64,000 bases of DNA, taken from assembly GCA_032164295.1 (NCBI GenBank), contig JAJHTX010000009.1:806001-870000 (forward strand). The letters run 5' to 3'. This document shows positions 32,741 to 42,756 of the stretch, in pieces. The translations under genes and the position numbers were made by a program. Each line of letters opens with the position of its first letter. Position 1 is the first letter of the stretch. The notes beneath the pieces are model-generated. The model did not search any database. It had not been told where the DNA came from and saw nothing but the letters and a program-made list of their open reading frames with translations. The DNA is from Inonotus obliquus (taxonomy: Eukaryota > Basidiomycota > Agaricomycetes > Hymenochaetales > Hymenochaetaceae).

Positions 32741-35700
32741 CTACGGTTTTCGTGGTGCTTTGGGATGTTTGTCATAAAACTCTTCGATTGCCTCTTCAGC
32801 ATTTGTCAAATCTTCTTCGGGCTGCCATGTTGGGTCTTTGTATCCTTCCCATTTGACCAAGAACTGAAGCTTTCGGCGATGGATATGCGAGTCCAGTATC
32901 TCTTCGACTTCATACTCTTCTTCATTGTCGATGATCATAGGAGGTTTCGGCGGCGGGTGTTTCTGAGACTCAAAGACTGGTTCGATTGCGGGTTTAAGTA
33001 ATGCTTCGTTGAACACGGGGTGTACTTTCTTCCACGAACGGGGGAGTTTGAGACAATAAGCACTAGCTCCAACCTTTTCAACCACCTCGTATGGTCCAAA
33101 CCACTTGTCCTCGAGTTTAGCTGTTGGTCTGGATATCTTAAGGTTACGTCCATCTAGGAAAACCTTGTCGCCCTGCCTATACTCCACGGATGCGCCCGCA
33201 TGTCTGTCATGGAACCTCTTCATGTCTTCTGCTGCCTGTTTGAGATTCTTCTGAGCTATCTCATGTACTTTCTTGATATGTTTTGCAAAGTCTTCTGCGG
33301 AGTAGTTGGAAGATGATGTCACAACATCTGTGAAGCCCGTAGGATGCATGCCCGTGTTAACGAAGAATGGGGAAAGTTTTGTCGCAGAGTGCTCTCTGTT
33401 GTTGTATGCAAACTCCGCGAGAGGAAGCCAGTCGACCCAATCCGATTGTCTGTGGTTGACGTACAGGCGAAGATATTGTTCAAGTTCCTGGTTTACTTGC
33501 TCTGTCTGTCCATCCGTCTGGGGGTGATATGCTGTCGACGGATTTCCTTGGATGCGTAGTAACTTGTACAATTCCTTCATCATTTTTGCCTCGAACTGAG
33601 TTCCCCGATCATGGATGATCTTCCACGGTAGTCCATGAAGCCTGAAGACATGATCCCGATAGATTTTTGCAATCCCTTCTGAGGTCAACTTTGTCGTTGT
33701 CGGAATCGCATGTATCTGTTTACTGAACCTATCCACTATGATGCAGATCGCATTGTGTCTGCTCGACTCCGGAAGTTCCCCGATCAGGTCTACTGTAACC
33801 ACTTGCCAAGGTGCCTCGGGTATCTCATTTGGGTGTAAGACACGTCGTTTCGCCGTTCTGACTGCTTTTGTCTGTTGGCACTTGTCGCATCCTCGTACGT
33901 AGCTTCTTACGTCTGTAAACATTGTTGGCCACCAGAAATCACGTCTGACCAGTTCGACCGTCTTTGATGAACCCGGATGTCCTGCCCATGGTGAGTCATG
34001 ACAAACCTGGAAGACCTTGTCTCGCATCTCATCTGGCACAAAGATCCTTCCATCCTTCTGCAGCATCCCACCTTCCGTTGTTGCTCCTCTTGGCACTTCC
34101 TCCCTCGGCAGACCCTCCTGTGCTTCCTTAATCTTTTCCCTCAGAGTCGTCAGATCACCAGTGGTAAGGGTCTGAACTAGCCATTCTTCTTTGATAAAGA
34201 CGATGTCCTTGTTATCCTCCTTGCCTTCATCAAACCCTGCTCGCCGTGATAATAAATCAGCCTTTCCCATTGACGTTCCTGGTTTGTGCACTAATACGAA
34301 GTCGAATTCGGCTAGCTCCGTTCTCCAACGTGCTTGGCGGTAATTGAGCTTGTGCGCCTCCTTAAAGTACATGAGATTCAGATGATCCGACCAGACTTCA
34401 AAGCGATGTTTAGCGCCCAAAAGGTACTGTCGCCAGTCTCGAAGTGCTTCAACAATTGCCAACATCTCTTTGTCATAGATCTCATAGTTCCGTTTCGCAT
34501 CACTGAGTGCCGCCGATCGATACGCCACTGGTTTCCATTTGCCATCCTCCTGTTGCTGTAGCAAGACTGCTCCTGTAGCGTAGTTTGATGAGTCGGCTTC
34601 CACTCGATAAGGTCGATCATGACTTGGGATAGCAAGCACGGGTGGACTACATAAGCACTCCTTTAATCCTTCGAATGCCTCCCGCTGTTCCCTTCCCCAC
34701 TTCCACTCCGCCTTGCCTGTCAACGATGTTAGGGGCTTGACGACTTGACTATAGTCCTTGATGAATCGTCGCAACCAGTTTCCGAAGCCTAAGACCCTTT
34801 GTAGCTCAGTAACATTCTTCGGCACCGGCCAGTTCCTCACCACTTCGCTTTTCTTCAGATCTACCTTGAGCTCTCCACACCCAATAATATGTCCTAGGTA
34901 TTTGACTCGGTCGACCTCGAATTCGCATTTCTGTGGCTTAAGGAACAAGCGGTTATCACGAAGTCGTTTGAATACTTCCCGTACCAGCTGATGATGCTTG
35001 GCGTTGTTGGTGGAGAATATCAGAATGTCGTCAAGGTAAATGATGATTCTTCCTTCGTGTATTAAATCCCTGAAGATGTCGTTCATAAAGCCTTGAAACG
35101 TAGCTGGTGCATTGGTTAACCCGAAGAACATAACTGTAGGTTCGAATAAGCCTAGGTTCATCCAAAAGGCAGCCTTCCACTCATCTCCTTCTCAAATACG
35201 TATGTTGTAGTACCCCCAACGTACGTCTAGTTTGGTGAAGATCCTCGCCTCCTTGACTTTATCGATTAATTCTTGAATGAGCGGAAGAGGGTATTTGTTT
35301 TTGACTGTTCTCTCATTAAGCTTTCGATAATCTTGAATTGCACGGAGCGAGCCGTCTTCCTTTTTGATGAAGAAGAAGGGCGATGCCATTGGTGACTTTG
35401 ATTCACGGATTCGTCCAGAGGCTAAGTTTTCTTCGATGAAATCCTTCAGCGCCGCTTGCTCCTTTGGGTTCAAAGGGTACACCTTGCAATCATTAGGCTT
35501 AAAATCCGGCTTTAGATCTATTGCATGATCCCAAGGGCGATGTTCGGGAAGCTTTTCAAAGCTCTCTTCACTGAATACGTCCTCAAAATCATCGAGGTAA
35601 GTCGGCCAAGCTTGATCAGATGTGGTCATACGATTATGCACGACTGCAGTTGCCTCCGGGATTCGATTTTGCTGACAGCCAAGGGGGCAACGTGTAAACT

Positions 35701-36301
35701 CGATCTTCCCCGTAGTCCAATCTATCTCCGGATTGTGCTTTGTAAGCCAGTCATGTCCTAGGAAGACGTCGCAGTGAGCCAAGCAAGTAACGGCTAGGCG
35801 AATCGCTTCAGTGTATTGTCCAAAAACCATTTCCAGCTCAACGTAGTGCGTCATCATCCCTCCTGTATTGAGAGTTCCGTCCGCATTGAAGACCATCATA
35901 GGACGTATGTACCTGATCCTGGGAAGATCACGCTTGAGCACAAATTCCTCATCGATACAGGAGCCGGTGCAACCCGAGTCGACTAGAGCTCGCACTTTCT
36001 CTAAGAAGTCCCCCTTATATCTAGGCAGGCTGACCATGGATAAGATCACCTCTATCTCCAATTGACGCCCATTTGATTCTCGTATAAATCGTGGGTGTGC
36101 CCGGAAGTAAGCTTCTTCAAAGACCTCCACGTCATCTTCTGTTAGATCTTCTTCTGCTCTTATTGGTGTCACGTTGGTCAAGATTTCATAGTAGGGTGCA
36201 GCATCATTGTGTTTCAAATCTCTGATGTAGTATACAGACGATGAGTCATGGAATACGCGCGACAAAACGAAATCTTGTGAAGTTTGACCAGTCGTCCCGA
36301 T
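32741..36301 (-). pseudogene. Chromovirus pol: PR-RT-RNaseH-IN-chromodomain, with in-frame TGA
   Basis: The frame opens within the end of gag in the -1 frame. Protease shows [17 protein letters not shown] follows ([34 protein letters not shown]), then TGA at 35192-35194, then EGDEWKAAF in the same frame. Downstream come FFGLTNAPATFQ, the catalytic YLDD, RNase H (EADSSNYATGAVL), the integrase HHCC finger (HPGSS...CDKCQQTK), the DDE core (TVDLIGELP, IIHDRGTQFE, HPQTDGQTEQVNQELE) and a chromodomain (EVEEILDSHIHRRKLQFLVK, WEGYKDPTWQPEEDL). All catalytic residues are intact apart from the stop, which a CGA-to-TGA change explains. Gag-pol expression would need a -1 frameshift near 36304. Confidence 0.9.
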
Positions 36302-36303
36302 GA

Positions 36304-36763
36304 CTACTCCTGGTCCTTGATAAAATCCTCCACTCTCCTTTCTTCATTGACCTCCTCCGCATCAGCTTGCATCACTCGCAGCTCCTTGGGACCTTGGTCA
36401 ATCGATTGAAAGGCACTCTCCTTCATTCTTCCCAGTTCATCTGCAAAGAGCTGGCGCATCTCTGGTTCCCATGCCGTTATCGTCGCCCGCACAATCTGCT
36501 CCTTCCTAGGGCATTTGGCTGTGATGTGTCCTGGTGTTCCACAGGCCCAGCAGTTAAAGCTCCTCTTCGCTCTTTCGACAACGATGTCCATAGGTATGCC
36601 CATCCCAGGGTGAGTTCCTGGTCCTACTCCCTGATGATCACGCTGAGCTGGAGGGACCTGCTGCTGACGTTGCTGTGGCTGTTGGACTTGGGGTGGGTTC
36701 CTCGTTTGGGTTTGGTTTGGCCAGTTCAAGCGGGAAGGACCTGTCCTAGTTGTAGAAACACGA
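36304..36763 (-). pseudogene. Chromovirus gag, C-terminal part with zinc knuckle
   Basis: The frame contains a Gln/Pro-rich stretch and a perfect CCHC knuckle, CWACGTPGHITAKC, which binds genomic RNA in gag. It stops just before pol in another frame. Its 5' side is separated from the rest of gag by element B; the two parts read into each other across one copy of the CACAA duplication. Confidence 0.9.
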
Positions 36764-36768
36764 CACAA
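36764..36768. repeat. Target-site duplication CACAA of element B
   Basis: CACAA at 36764-36768 recurs at 38353-38357 on the other side of element B. Confidence 0.85.
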
Positions 36769-36826
36769 TGAAAGGATTGTGCTGAAATTTTGATTCAATT
36801 AGGAACGCCGATCGAAACTACCCCGG

Positions 36827-37603
36827 ATGGGACCGGTTAATTTCACTGGCCGGAGACGATCAGGATCGACAGCGAGAAGCGAAGAACACGCGAATCTAAT
36901 ACAATCCGAAGCCGACGATCAAGAAGCATCGGCTAGCAACGCTAATCCCGACGATCACACTAAACCTTCGCAAACGATGCAGCAAGTACAGCAACCTCCA
37001 ACGGCTTGCTATAAATGCAGAAGAGTGCGACAGATCATCGAAGACCTACACAAGATAATACTACGGGAGGCAACGGGCATGTTGACATATCATGTGTCCA
37101 GCGAACAAGCAACAGCTTATCGAGAATACCACAATCCCCCGGAGGTCGTTCGAAATCGCACAAGGTCAACAATAGCAATGGATACGGCAATAGGCATGCA
37201 ACCAAAGACGCACTGGACAATAGTAGGAATCCACGACATATTAGCACTCGAGTGCCCAAGCACATTCGTGGAGATCAGTGCAGACTATGTTACGAACCGC
37301 CGATCACTGATAACAGCGGCATGGGTTGCAAACACACTCAGGGAACTATGGGCATACTGCAAAGCTATTCGACTACAAGGAGACCTATACCTAGGCTGGA
37401 GAATACCTTCGAACGATACTCGACGAAGTGTACGGCTACTCATCGCCATAGGCACCTACGTTAAACCACCTTGGTTTCCCCACGATGATATCCAATGTCG
37501 AATCACACTTGACGGCCCCGAACAAGAGTCCCGAGGCGACAAGCAAATCACAGCCTTCATAGCCCCAGATGCTATACAACGGAACCCCGACGGAATTCCT
37601 TAA
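36827..37603 (+). CDS. ORF1 of element B, 258 aa, no known family
   Basis: ATG lies 58 bp from the element end. The first ~55 residues are polar (SEADDQEAS type). Then comes TACYKCRRVRQIIEDLHKII with a single CxxC, and a longer folded-looking region (AMDTAIGMQPKTHWTIVGIH; TAAWVANTLRELWAYCKAIR; GDLYLGWRIPS). It is not a transposase, gag with a zinc knuckle, or RT. The frame is intact here and in copy A, and broken by one TGA in copy C. Confidence 0.5.
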   Translation: MGPVNFTGRRRSGSTARSEEHANLIQSEADDQEASASNANPDDHTKPSQTMQQVQQPPTACYKCRRVRQIIEDLHKIILREATGMLTYHVSSEQATAYREYHNPPEVVRNRTRSTIAMDTAIGMQPKTHWTIVGIHDILALECPSTFVEISADYVTNRRSLITAAWVANTLRELWAYCKAIRLQGDLYLGWRIPSNDTRRSVRLLIAIGTYVKPPWFPHDDIQCRITLDGPEQESRGDKQITAFIAPDAIQRNPDGIP

Positions 37604-37862
37604 ATGCACGAGCAACTGCGGACAAGCGAACTTTAACTACGGCGCAGCCATGCAAAACCAATGGCATACGAACACGCATTCAATGACTCACTCACTGACT
37701 CACTCTATGCACAGGGCGCAGCACAAGGCCGACACCGAGCATAGGTTTCAATTCAGTTCAAGTCAAGATGAGTCAACGCCGAGTCATTGCCTTGCACAGG
37801 GCGCAGTCGATGAGTCAATCCGCAGCAGAACAATAGGAATACCGCACGAGTTTGGAAGCTAG
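37569..37862 (+). CDS. ORF2 of element B, 97 aa
   Basis: It overlaps ORF1 by 35 nt in a different frame and is open in all three copies. The His/Ser/Thr-rich middle is encoded by the TGACTCA repeats. Function is unknown. Confidence 0.3.
   Translation: MLYNGTPTEFLKCTSNCGQANFNYGAAMQNQWHTNTHSMTHSLTHSMHRAQHKADTEHRFQFSSSQDESTPSHCLAQGAVDESIRSRTIGIPHEFGS
37684..37817 (+). promoter_or_regulatory. Four TGASTCA sites in element B
   Basis: TGACTCA at 37684-37690 and 37696-37702; TGAGTCA at 37769-37775 and 37811-37817. A fifth site has one mismatch (CGAGTCA near 37780). The spacing is as in copy A. Confidence 0.6.
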
Positions 37863-37933
37863 AATAACGAATCAGATCGAGAGTAGGAACTACGGAGCGT
37901 AGGAAGTGGTCCGTCCACAACATGAGGAAAAGG

Positions 37934-37940
37934 TATAAAT
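37934..37940 (+). promoter_or_regulatory. TATA box of element B
   Basis: TATAAAT, 117 bp downstream of the last TGASTCA site and 412 bp before the element end. Confidence 0.55.
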
Positions 37941-38352
37941 AGTTGTAGACTTAGACCGTAGCTCCCCATCTTTCTTTCGATCGTCTTGTACATCGAGTCC
38001 TCTTAGGCATCTAGCTTCTAATCTGAAGACCACCTAATCTGCTTAACCTCTCTTACTCTACGGTGTGGAACGATTGATTAGTCGCCCACCGACTAGAGAA
38101 GCTTGCGAACGGCAACCTACCGGAGTTTAGCTGGGTACTTGTCCTACTAGCCTGTCAACGAGGTTGAGGCCCGACTTGATCAGATAAACGAGAGCGTCTG
38201 AGGCAACGCTTAGTATACTTGGGAATCTGCCCTGCTTATGAAAACCGAGTAGGCTCCGGAAACTCTTAGAAAAGCATCGCCGAACCCGTAACACTGCGGA
38301 CCGTCCTACTGTGGTTACTGTATAGTCCCTTTAGGGCGAGCGTTTTCTAACA

Positions 38353-39048
38353 CACAACTGTTGCTCAATCCTATCGACGTCTATCACTTTGGTCTTCCAG
38401 CCATCATAGGTGGTAGGGACGGTGGCTGAGCGCATGACTCCCTTTACAACCTCTAGGTTCAGTGCATATTTCAAGCGATCAATAAGGATACCATCGTGCA
38501 GTGCATCCGTAAGACCAGCTGCCTGTCGCTTGATATCGAGCTTGACGAAGAATTTATCGGCTGTCATCTTCCCTTGAGTCAGGCGCCTAAGATCCTCCAG
38601 CGCCTTCTCTTTCTTGTTCGGATCGTTGAACGACTTATCTAGGGTTGTTTGGAAGGCGTCCCAGTCATCCGGAATACCATTCGCTTGGTTCGCATCGACG
38701 TAGTTCTGAGCCCATGTGCTGGCCGCTTCTCCTCTCATATACGAAAGAATGAAGAGGATCTTGCTCTTGCCTGTTGGAAACGACCTTGGATCAGACTCAA
38801 AGCAAAGGGTATACTCGCGTTTGAAGTCCTTGTAATTGTTGCCATCAAACTCGCTCGGTTCCTTTGCACGAGTCTTTGGTGGTGGGGCTGGGGGGGCTGC
38901 AGGTTGTGGCATCTGCCCCAGGGCCAACGCGAACATCTGCGCAAACTGCTGCATCTGTGCCTGATTGAAACCTTGCGCCATCGGAGGGGTTGGTGCTCTA
39001 GGAGGGACAGGAGGGGGTATTGGTTGTTGTCCTTGTCCTCCTGACATT
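38353..39048 (-). pseudogene. Chromovirus gag, N-terminal part
   Basis: ATG at 39048 (MSGGQGQQPIPPPVPP) is the first Met in a frame that opens earlier without one. The capsid-like retrotrans-gag domain follows (FDGNNYKDFKREYTLCFESD; SFPTGKSKILFILSYMRGEA; LDKSFNDPNKKEKALEDL). The frame runs into element B, which gives it the false tail Val-Arg-Lys-Arg-Ser-Pro-stop. Confidence 0.9.
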
Positions 39049-39610
39049 CGTAGTACAGGAGTCTCTAGAGAGGATACATCCGAGTCGCTTCTTGACGTCG
39101 GAGTGGGGGACGGGGGCAACGTAGGTTGAGTCTGAACAAATAGTTTGTCTATGTCACTCTCCACAGCGTCTAGTAGTAAGGCACGTCGACGATGAGTTCT
39201 CGACAACACTTAACGATGAGGAGGGGGTACGGGTAATGGGTCTAGGCACTGACGTAAGTTTGTCGGCAAGCCGTCTGTAAGCCTTACTACAATACGGAAG
39301 ATCCAGGCAGGAAAGACAATGGAGAAACCCGGGGCACTATGAACGTGTGGGAATTCCTTGGTGTAGATGATGTTTCCTCGGCACCAGATGGTAACGATGA
39401 GTGCCAGGGTGACTTCGGGTTAAGGGTTGTAACGGATCGGAATTACACGGAAACTTTGACAGTCTCCGGGCCGGTTGTTGTTATCTCGGTAGAAACCGGG
39501 TGTGTAAAAACTCGTATTCGTCGGGTGGTACTCGACGTCAACAGGAGACCGCAGGAGGGAACAGCAAGGTCTGGGTAACTCAGAGGTTGCTGAACAGTCC
39601 TGGTACAAAG

Positions 39611-39621
39611 GTCTCACTATT
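39611..39621 (-). promoter_or_regulatory. Self-priming type primer-binding site
   Basis: On the element strand AATAGTGAGAC starts one base after the 5' LTR. It does not begin with TGG as a tRNA site would. Ten bases are complementary to the predicted 5' end of the element RNA (ATCTCACTATT, 39838-39828), as in Tf1-type self-priming. Confidence 0.6.
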
Positions 39622-39622
39622 A

Positions 39623-40064
39623 TGTTATGCGAAACGACGGGTTCGGGGGGTACTCGAACGGAGTCGGGGTCTCTCACACCAGAGCTTAGAGTACGCTGCC
39701 TCAAACGTCGAAGACTTGTACAACGACGGAGACGACCATGCAGGCTAAGGGATGGTGGTGGTAAGAAGATATATTTAAGTTAGTACAAACAATGAGTAAA
39801 TACCTAAGGGATGGTGGTGGTAAGAAGAATAGTGAGATGGGGTACAAATGAGTCAGACTATCTACTTATATACACACCAGACATGGGAAGATATTACTCT
39901 AAGAAGAATATTAGTAAGAAAGGAAAATAGAATATTATGGAACGTTCTGGTAAAGAGCGACTAAGCAAGATGAATAATAAGGATGAGTAAGCATATACGG
40001 AAAAGGAAGATGACAAATAAGGAATTAAGTAAGCAGAGCAAGAAGGAAAAGTTAAGTCCTAACA
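39623..40064 (-). repeat. 5' LTR of the chromovirus (442 bp)
   Basis: It is nearly identical to 32255-32697. On the element strand TATATAAG lies at 39872-39865 and predicts transcription start near 39838. This gives a U3 of about 190 nt and about 215 nt of R-U5. Confidence 0.95.
39865..39872 (-). promoter_or_regulatory. TATA box of the chromovirus LTR
   Basis: TATATAAG on the element strand, 34 nt upstream of the sequence that pairs with the primer site. Confidence 0.65.
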
Positions 40065-40788
40065 CAGAGCCGACCTACCAGCAGACACCACGTCATCGGT
40101 TCCTTCTTAGACGAACGTCCTGGTTCTCCGACAGAGTTGCCTTACGCATCTAACGCTGATCGTAATAGCATCCCGGATTATGGCACAGGTCGCCTTCTAT
40201 TTGCCAGCTCAAAGCCCTGCCTCGACTCTGATGGTGTGTTGTGGGAAACCTTCCCGACCACCTCGAGGGAACCCGCCCTCCCAATCCCCACCCCTAACAC
40301 AAATACAAGCACACACAAAGTCGGAAAGCACAAGCACGGCTGCGCATTACGGCTTGGCGCTGTCACCCAGCAGCAGCAGTAGTACCGGACATGGCGCCGA
40401 TGCTATGAGCACAACGCACGAGGGCAGGTACATGACTGCTCTGCTAAGTGTGTAATCCTCAGCTTCCTTCGCAGCGCGGTTTCGAGTCACGAACCCCGAT
40501 CTGCCTTCGAGCAGTCCTTCCCCACCACCCTCCTTTGGGAATCACACTCATATGTCTACGCGAAGTTCGCGTAGTATCTCGTCATCTCAGAAGGTGTTGC
40601 CGGCGTTACCAGCAAGTCCTAGAGCCTTGTCTACCAGCCCGGCATCTACATCCGCTCCTGCACCTGTACCTACTAGCTCTCCTTCTTCCTCCACTTACAC
40701 AAACCTCAAATCCAGCATATCACCTACACCTACACCTACACCTCCTCCTTCAGACAGGGACGGAGTAGGATCCACGACCTCTTCATAG
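40065..40788 (+). pseudogene. C2H2-type gene, 3' part after the retrotransposon
   Basis: CAGAG at 40065-40069 is the second copy of the target duplication. Coding-like sequence then continues (SRPTSRHHVIGSFLDERPGS type), through at least one likely intron near 40427-40460 (GTACATG...CTCAG), to a Ser/Thr/Pro-rich tail ending at 40788. The exact exon frames are uncertain because two overlapping frames are open between 40125 and 40450. Confidence 0.55.
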
Positions 40789-41142
40789 TGTTCCTGCATG
40801 CTGGAAGCCGGAGAAGAACCAGAAGTGTTCTTCGTGTGAAACATGTATGCGCAGCTGGATGTGACCAGCGTAAAGGGCGATGGATATGAAGAAGGCATTG
40901 AGAGAACGCGTGCAAAGTTGGGACATGATCGTCGAAGCATGCAGTTGGCTTTCAGGAATGATGCAAAGGGGGATATCAGAGGAAGGGATGAAGGTGCTTA
41001 AAAGCATGGATCGGTATGTTCTGCTGTTTCTCTTTTGGTATTGTTACTTAACATGGTATTGATACCATTTTGGATATGGGTTCAGGAATGCGCCGTCTCA
41101 CGACCATATGGTCATGCTACCCTCTTCCTTCCTATCTATACA
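40789..41142 (+). other. Possible exon cut by element C
   Basis: A coding-like stretch (MDMKKALRERVQSWDMIVEA, then EEGMKVLKSMDR) runs to a GTATGT donor near 41014. After an AG near 41086 it continues NAPSHDHMVMLPSSFLS into the left end of element C. It may be the last part of the C2H2 gene or of another broken gene. ATACA at 41138-41142 is the left target duplication of element C. Confidence 0.4.
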
Positions 41143-41720
41143 TGTTAGAAAAATGCTCGCCCTAAAGGGACTATACAGTAACCACAATAGGACGGTCCAG
41201 TTGGTTACGGGTTCGGCGATGTTTTTCTAAAGGTTTCCAGAGCCTACTCGGTTTTCACAAGCAGGGCAGATTCCTAAGTATACTAGACGTCGCCTCAGAC
41301 GTTCACTAGGTACGGTTAACCAGTGTTACGGGTTTGACGGTGCTATTTCAAGGGTTTCCGGAGCCTGAATAGGGCAGATTCCCAAGTGTACTAAGTGTTG
41401 TCTCGGACGCTCACTTTTCTGACCAAGTCAAGCCTTAACCTCGTTGACAGACTAGTAGGACAGTGTCGACTGCCGTTCGTAAGCTTCCCTAGTTGGTGGG
41501 CAACTAATCAATCGTTCCACGCCGTAGAGTAAGAGAGGTTAAGCAGATTAGGTGTCTTCAGATAGAAGCTAGATGCCTAAGAGGACTCGGTGTACAAGAG
41601 GATTGAAAGAAAGATAGGGAGCTACGGTCTAAGTCTACAACTATTTATACCTTTTCCTCATGTTGTGGACGGACCACTTCCTATGCTCCGTAGTTCCTAT
41701 TCTTGATCTGATTCGTTATT

Positions 41721-42014
41721 CTAGCTTCCAAACTCGTCTGGTATTCCTATTGTTCTGCTGTGGATTGACTCATCGACTGCGCACTGTGCAAGGCGATGAC
41801 TCGGTGTTGACTCATCTTGATTTGAACTGAATTGAAACCTATGCTCGGGGTCGGCCTTGTGCTGCACCCTGTGCATAGAGTGAGTCAGTGAGTGAGTCAT
41901 TGAATGTGTGTTCGTATGCCATTGGTTTTGCCTGGCTGTGCCGTAGTTAAAGTTCGCTCGTCCGCAGTTGCTCGTGCATTTAAGGAATTCCGTCGGGGTT
42001 CCGTTGTATAGCAT
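41721..42014 (-). CDS. ORF2 of element C, 97 aa
   Basis: It has the same length as in copies A and B, with about a dozen substitutions and no stop or frameshift, although ORF1 of this copy is dead. That contrast is the main reason to list it. Confidence 0.35.
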   Translation of the reverse strand: MLYNGTPTEFLKCTSNCGRANFNYGTARQNQWHTNTHSMTHSLTHSMHRVQHKADPEHRFQFSSNQDESTPSHRLAQCAVDESIHSRTIGIPDEFGS

Positions 42015-42094
42015 CTGGGGCTATGAAGGCTGTGATTTGCTTGTCGCCTCGGGACTCTTGTTCGGGGCCGTCAAGTGTGATTCGACATCGGATA

Positions 42095-42756
42095 TCATCG
42101 TGGGGAAACCAAGGTGGTTTGATGTAGGTGCCTATGGCAATGAGTAGCCGTACACTTCGTCGAGTATCGTTCGAAGGTATTCTCCAGCCTAGGTATAGGT
42201 TTCCTTCTAGTCGAATAGCTTTGCAGTATGCCCATAGTTCCCTGAGTGTGTTTGCAACTCATGCCGCTGTTATCGGTGATCGGCGGTTCGTAACATAGTC
42301 TGCACTGATCTCTATGAATGTGCTTGGGCACTCGAGTGCTAATATGTCGTGGATTCCTACTATTGTCCAGTGCGTCTTTGGTTGCATGCCTATTGCCGTA
42401 TCCATTGCTATTGTTGACCTTGTGCGATTTCAAATGACCTCCGGGGGATTGTGGTATTCTCGATAAGCTGTTGCTCGTTCGCTGGACACATGATACGTTA
42501 ACATGCCCATTGCCTCCCATAGTATTATCTTGTGTAGGTCTTTGATGATCTGTCGCACTCTTCTGCATTTATAGCAAGCCGTTGGAGGTTGCTGTACTTG
42601 CTGCATTGTTTGCAAAGGTTTAGTGTGATCATCGGGATTAGTGTTGCTAGCCGATGCTTCTTGATCGTCGGCTTCGGATTGTATTGGATTCGCGTGTTCT
42701 CCGCTTCTCTCTGTCGATCCTGATCGTAGCCACTTGTTAAAGTTAACCGGTCCCAT
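42095..42756 (-). pseudogene. ORF1 of element C, with nonsense codon
   Basis: ATG 42756 (MGPVNFNKWLRSGST) opens a frame that stops after ~108 codons at HNPPEVI-TGA, where copies A and B have Val-Arg. Downstream homology continues past the stop. Confidence 0.75.

Larger units (their letters stand above)
36769..38352 (+). mobile_element. TG...CA element, copy B (complete, 1584 bp), nested in chromovirus gag
   Basis: The ends TGAAAGGATTGTG and TTTTCTAACA are shared with copy C, and each copy has its own 5-bp duplication (CACAA here). This fixes the boundaries and points to a retroviral-type integrase. It contains ORF1 (36827-37603), ORF2 (37569-37862), four TGASTCA sites, a TATA box at 37934 and ~0.4 kb after it. 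There is no terminal repeat, primer site or polymerase. The simplest reading is a solo LTR of an unseen large-LTR element; a short non-autonomous retroelement is the alternative. It lies antisense to the host retrotransposon. Confidence 0.9.
32255..40064 (-). mobile_element. Chromovirus (Ty3/gypsy) LTR retrotransposon, with nested element B
   Basis: The element runs on the minus strand: 5' LTR 39623-40064, primer site, gag (39048 to 36304, split by element B), pol (36301 to 32741), polypurine tract and 3' LTR 32255-32697. CAGAG flanks both ends. Without element B it is about 6.2 kb. The LTRs differ by two substitutions and one indel by eye, so the insertion is recent. Pol carries protease, RT, RNase H, integrase and a C-terminal chromodomain, the mark of chromoviruses. 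It is probably not autonomous now: gag is interrupted and RT has an in-frame TGA. Confidence 0.95.

Noticed and set aside
35192..35194. Programmed stop readthrough in chromovirus RT
   Set aside because: The TGA is inside the RT core rather than at a gag-pol border. A nonsense mutation is simpler.
36304..36330. A specific slippery heptamer for the gag-pol frameshift
   Set aside because: Pol is in the -1 frame relative to gag, but the nearby GATTTTATC does not match a canonical X XXY YYZ site well, so no site is annotated.
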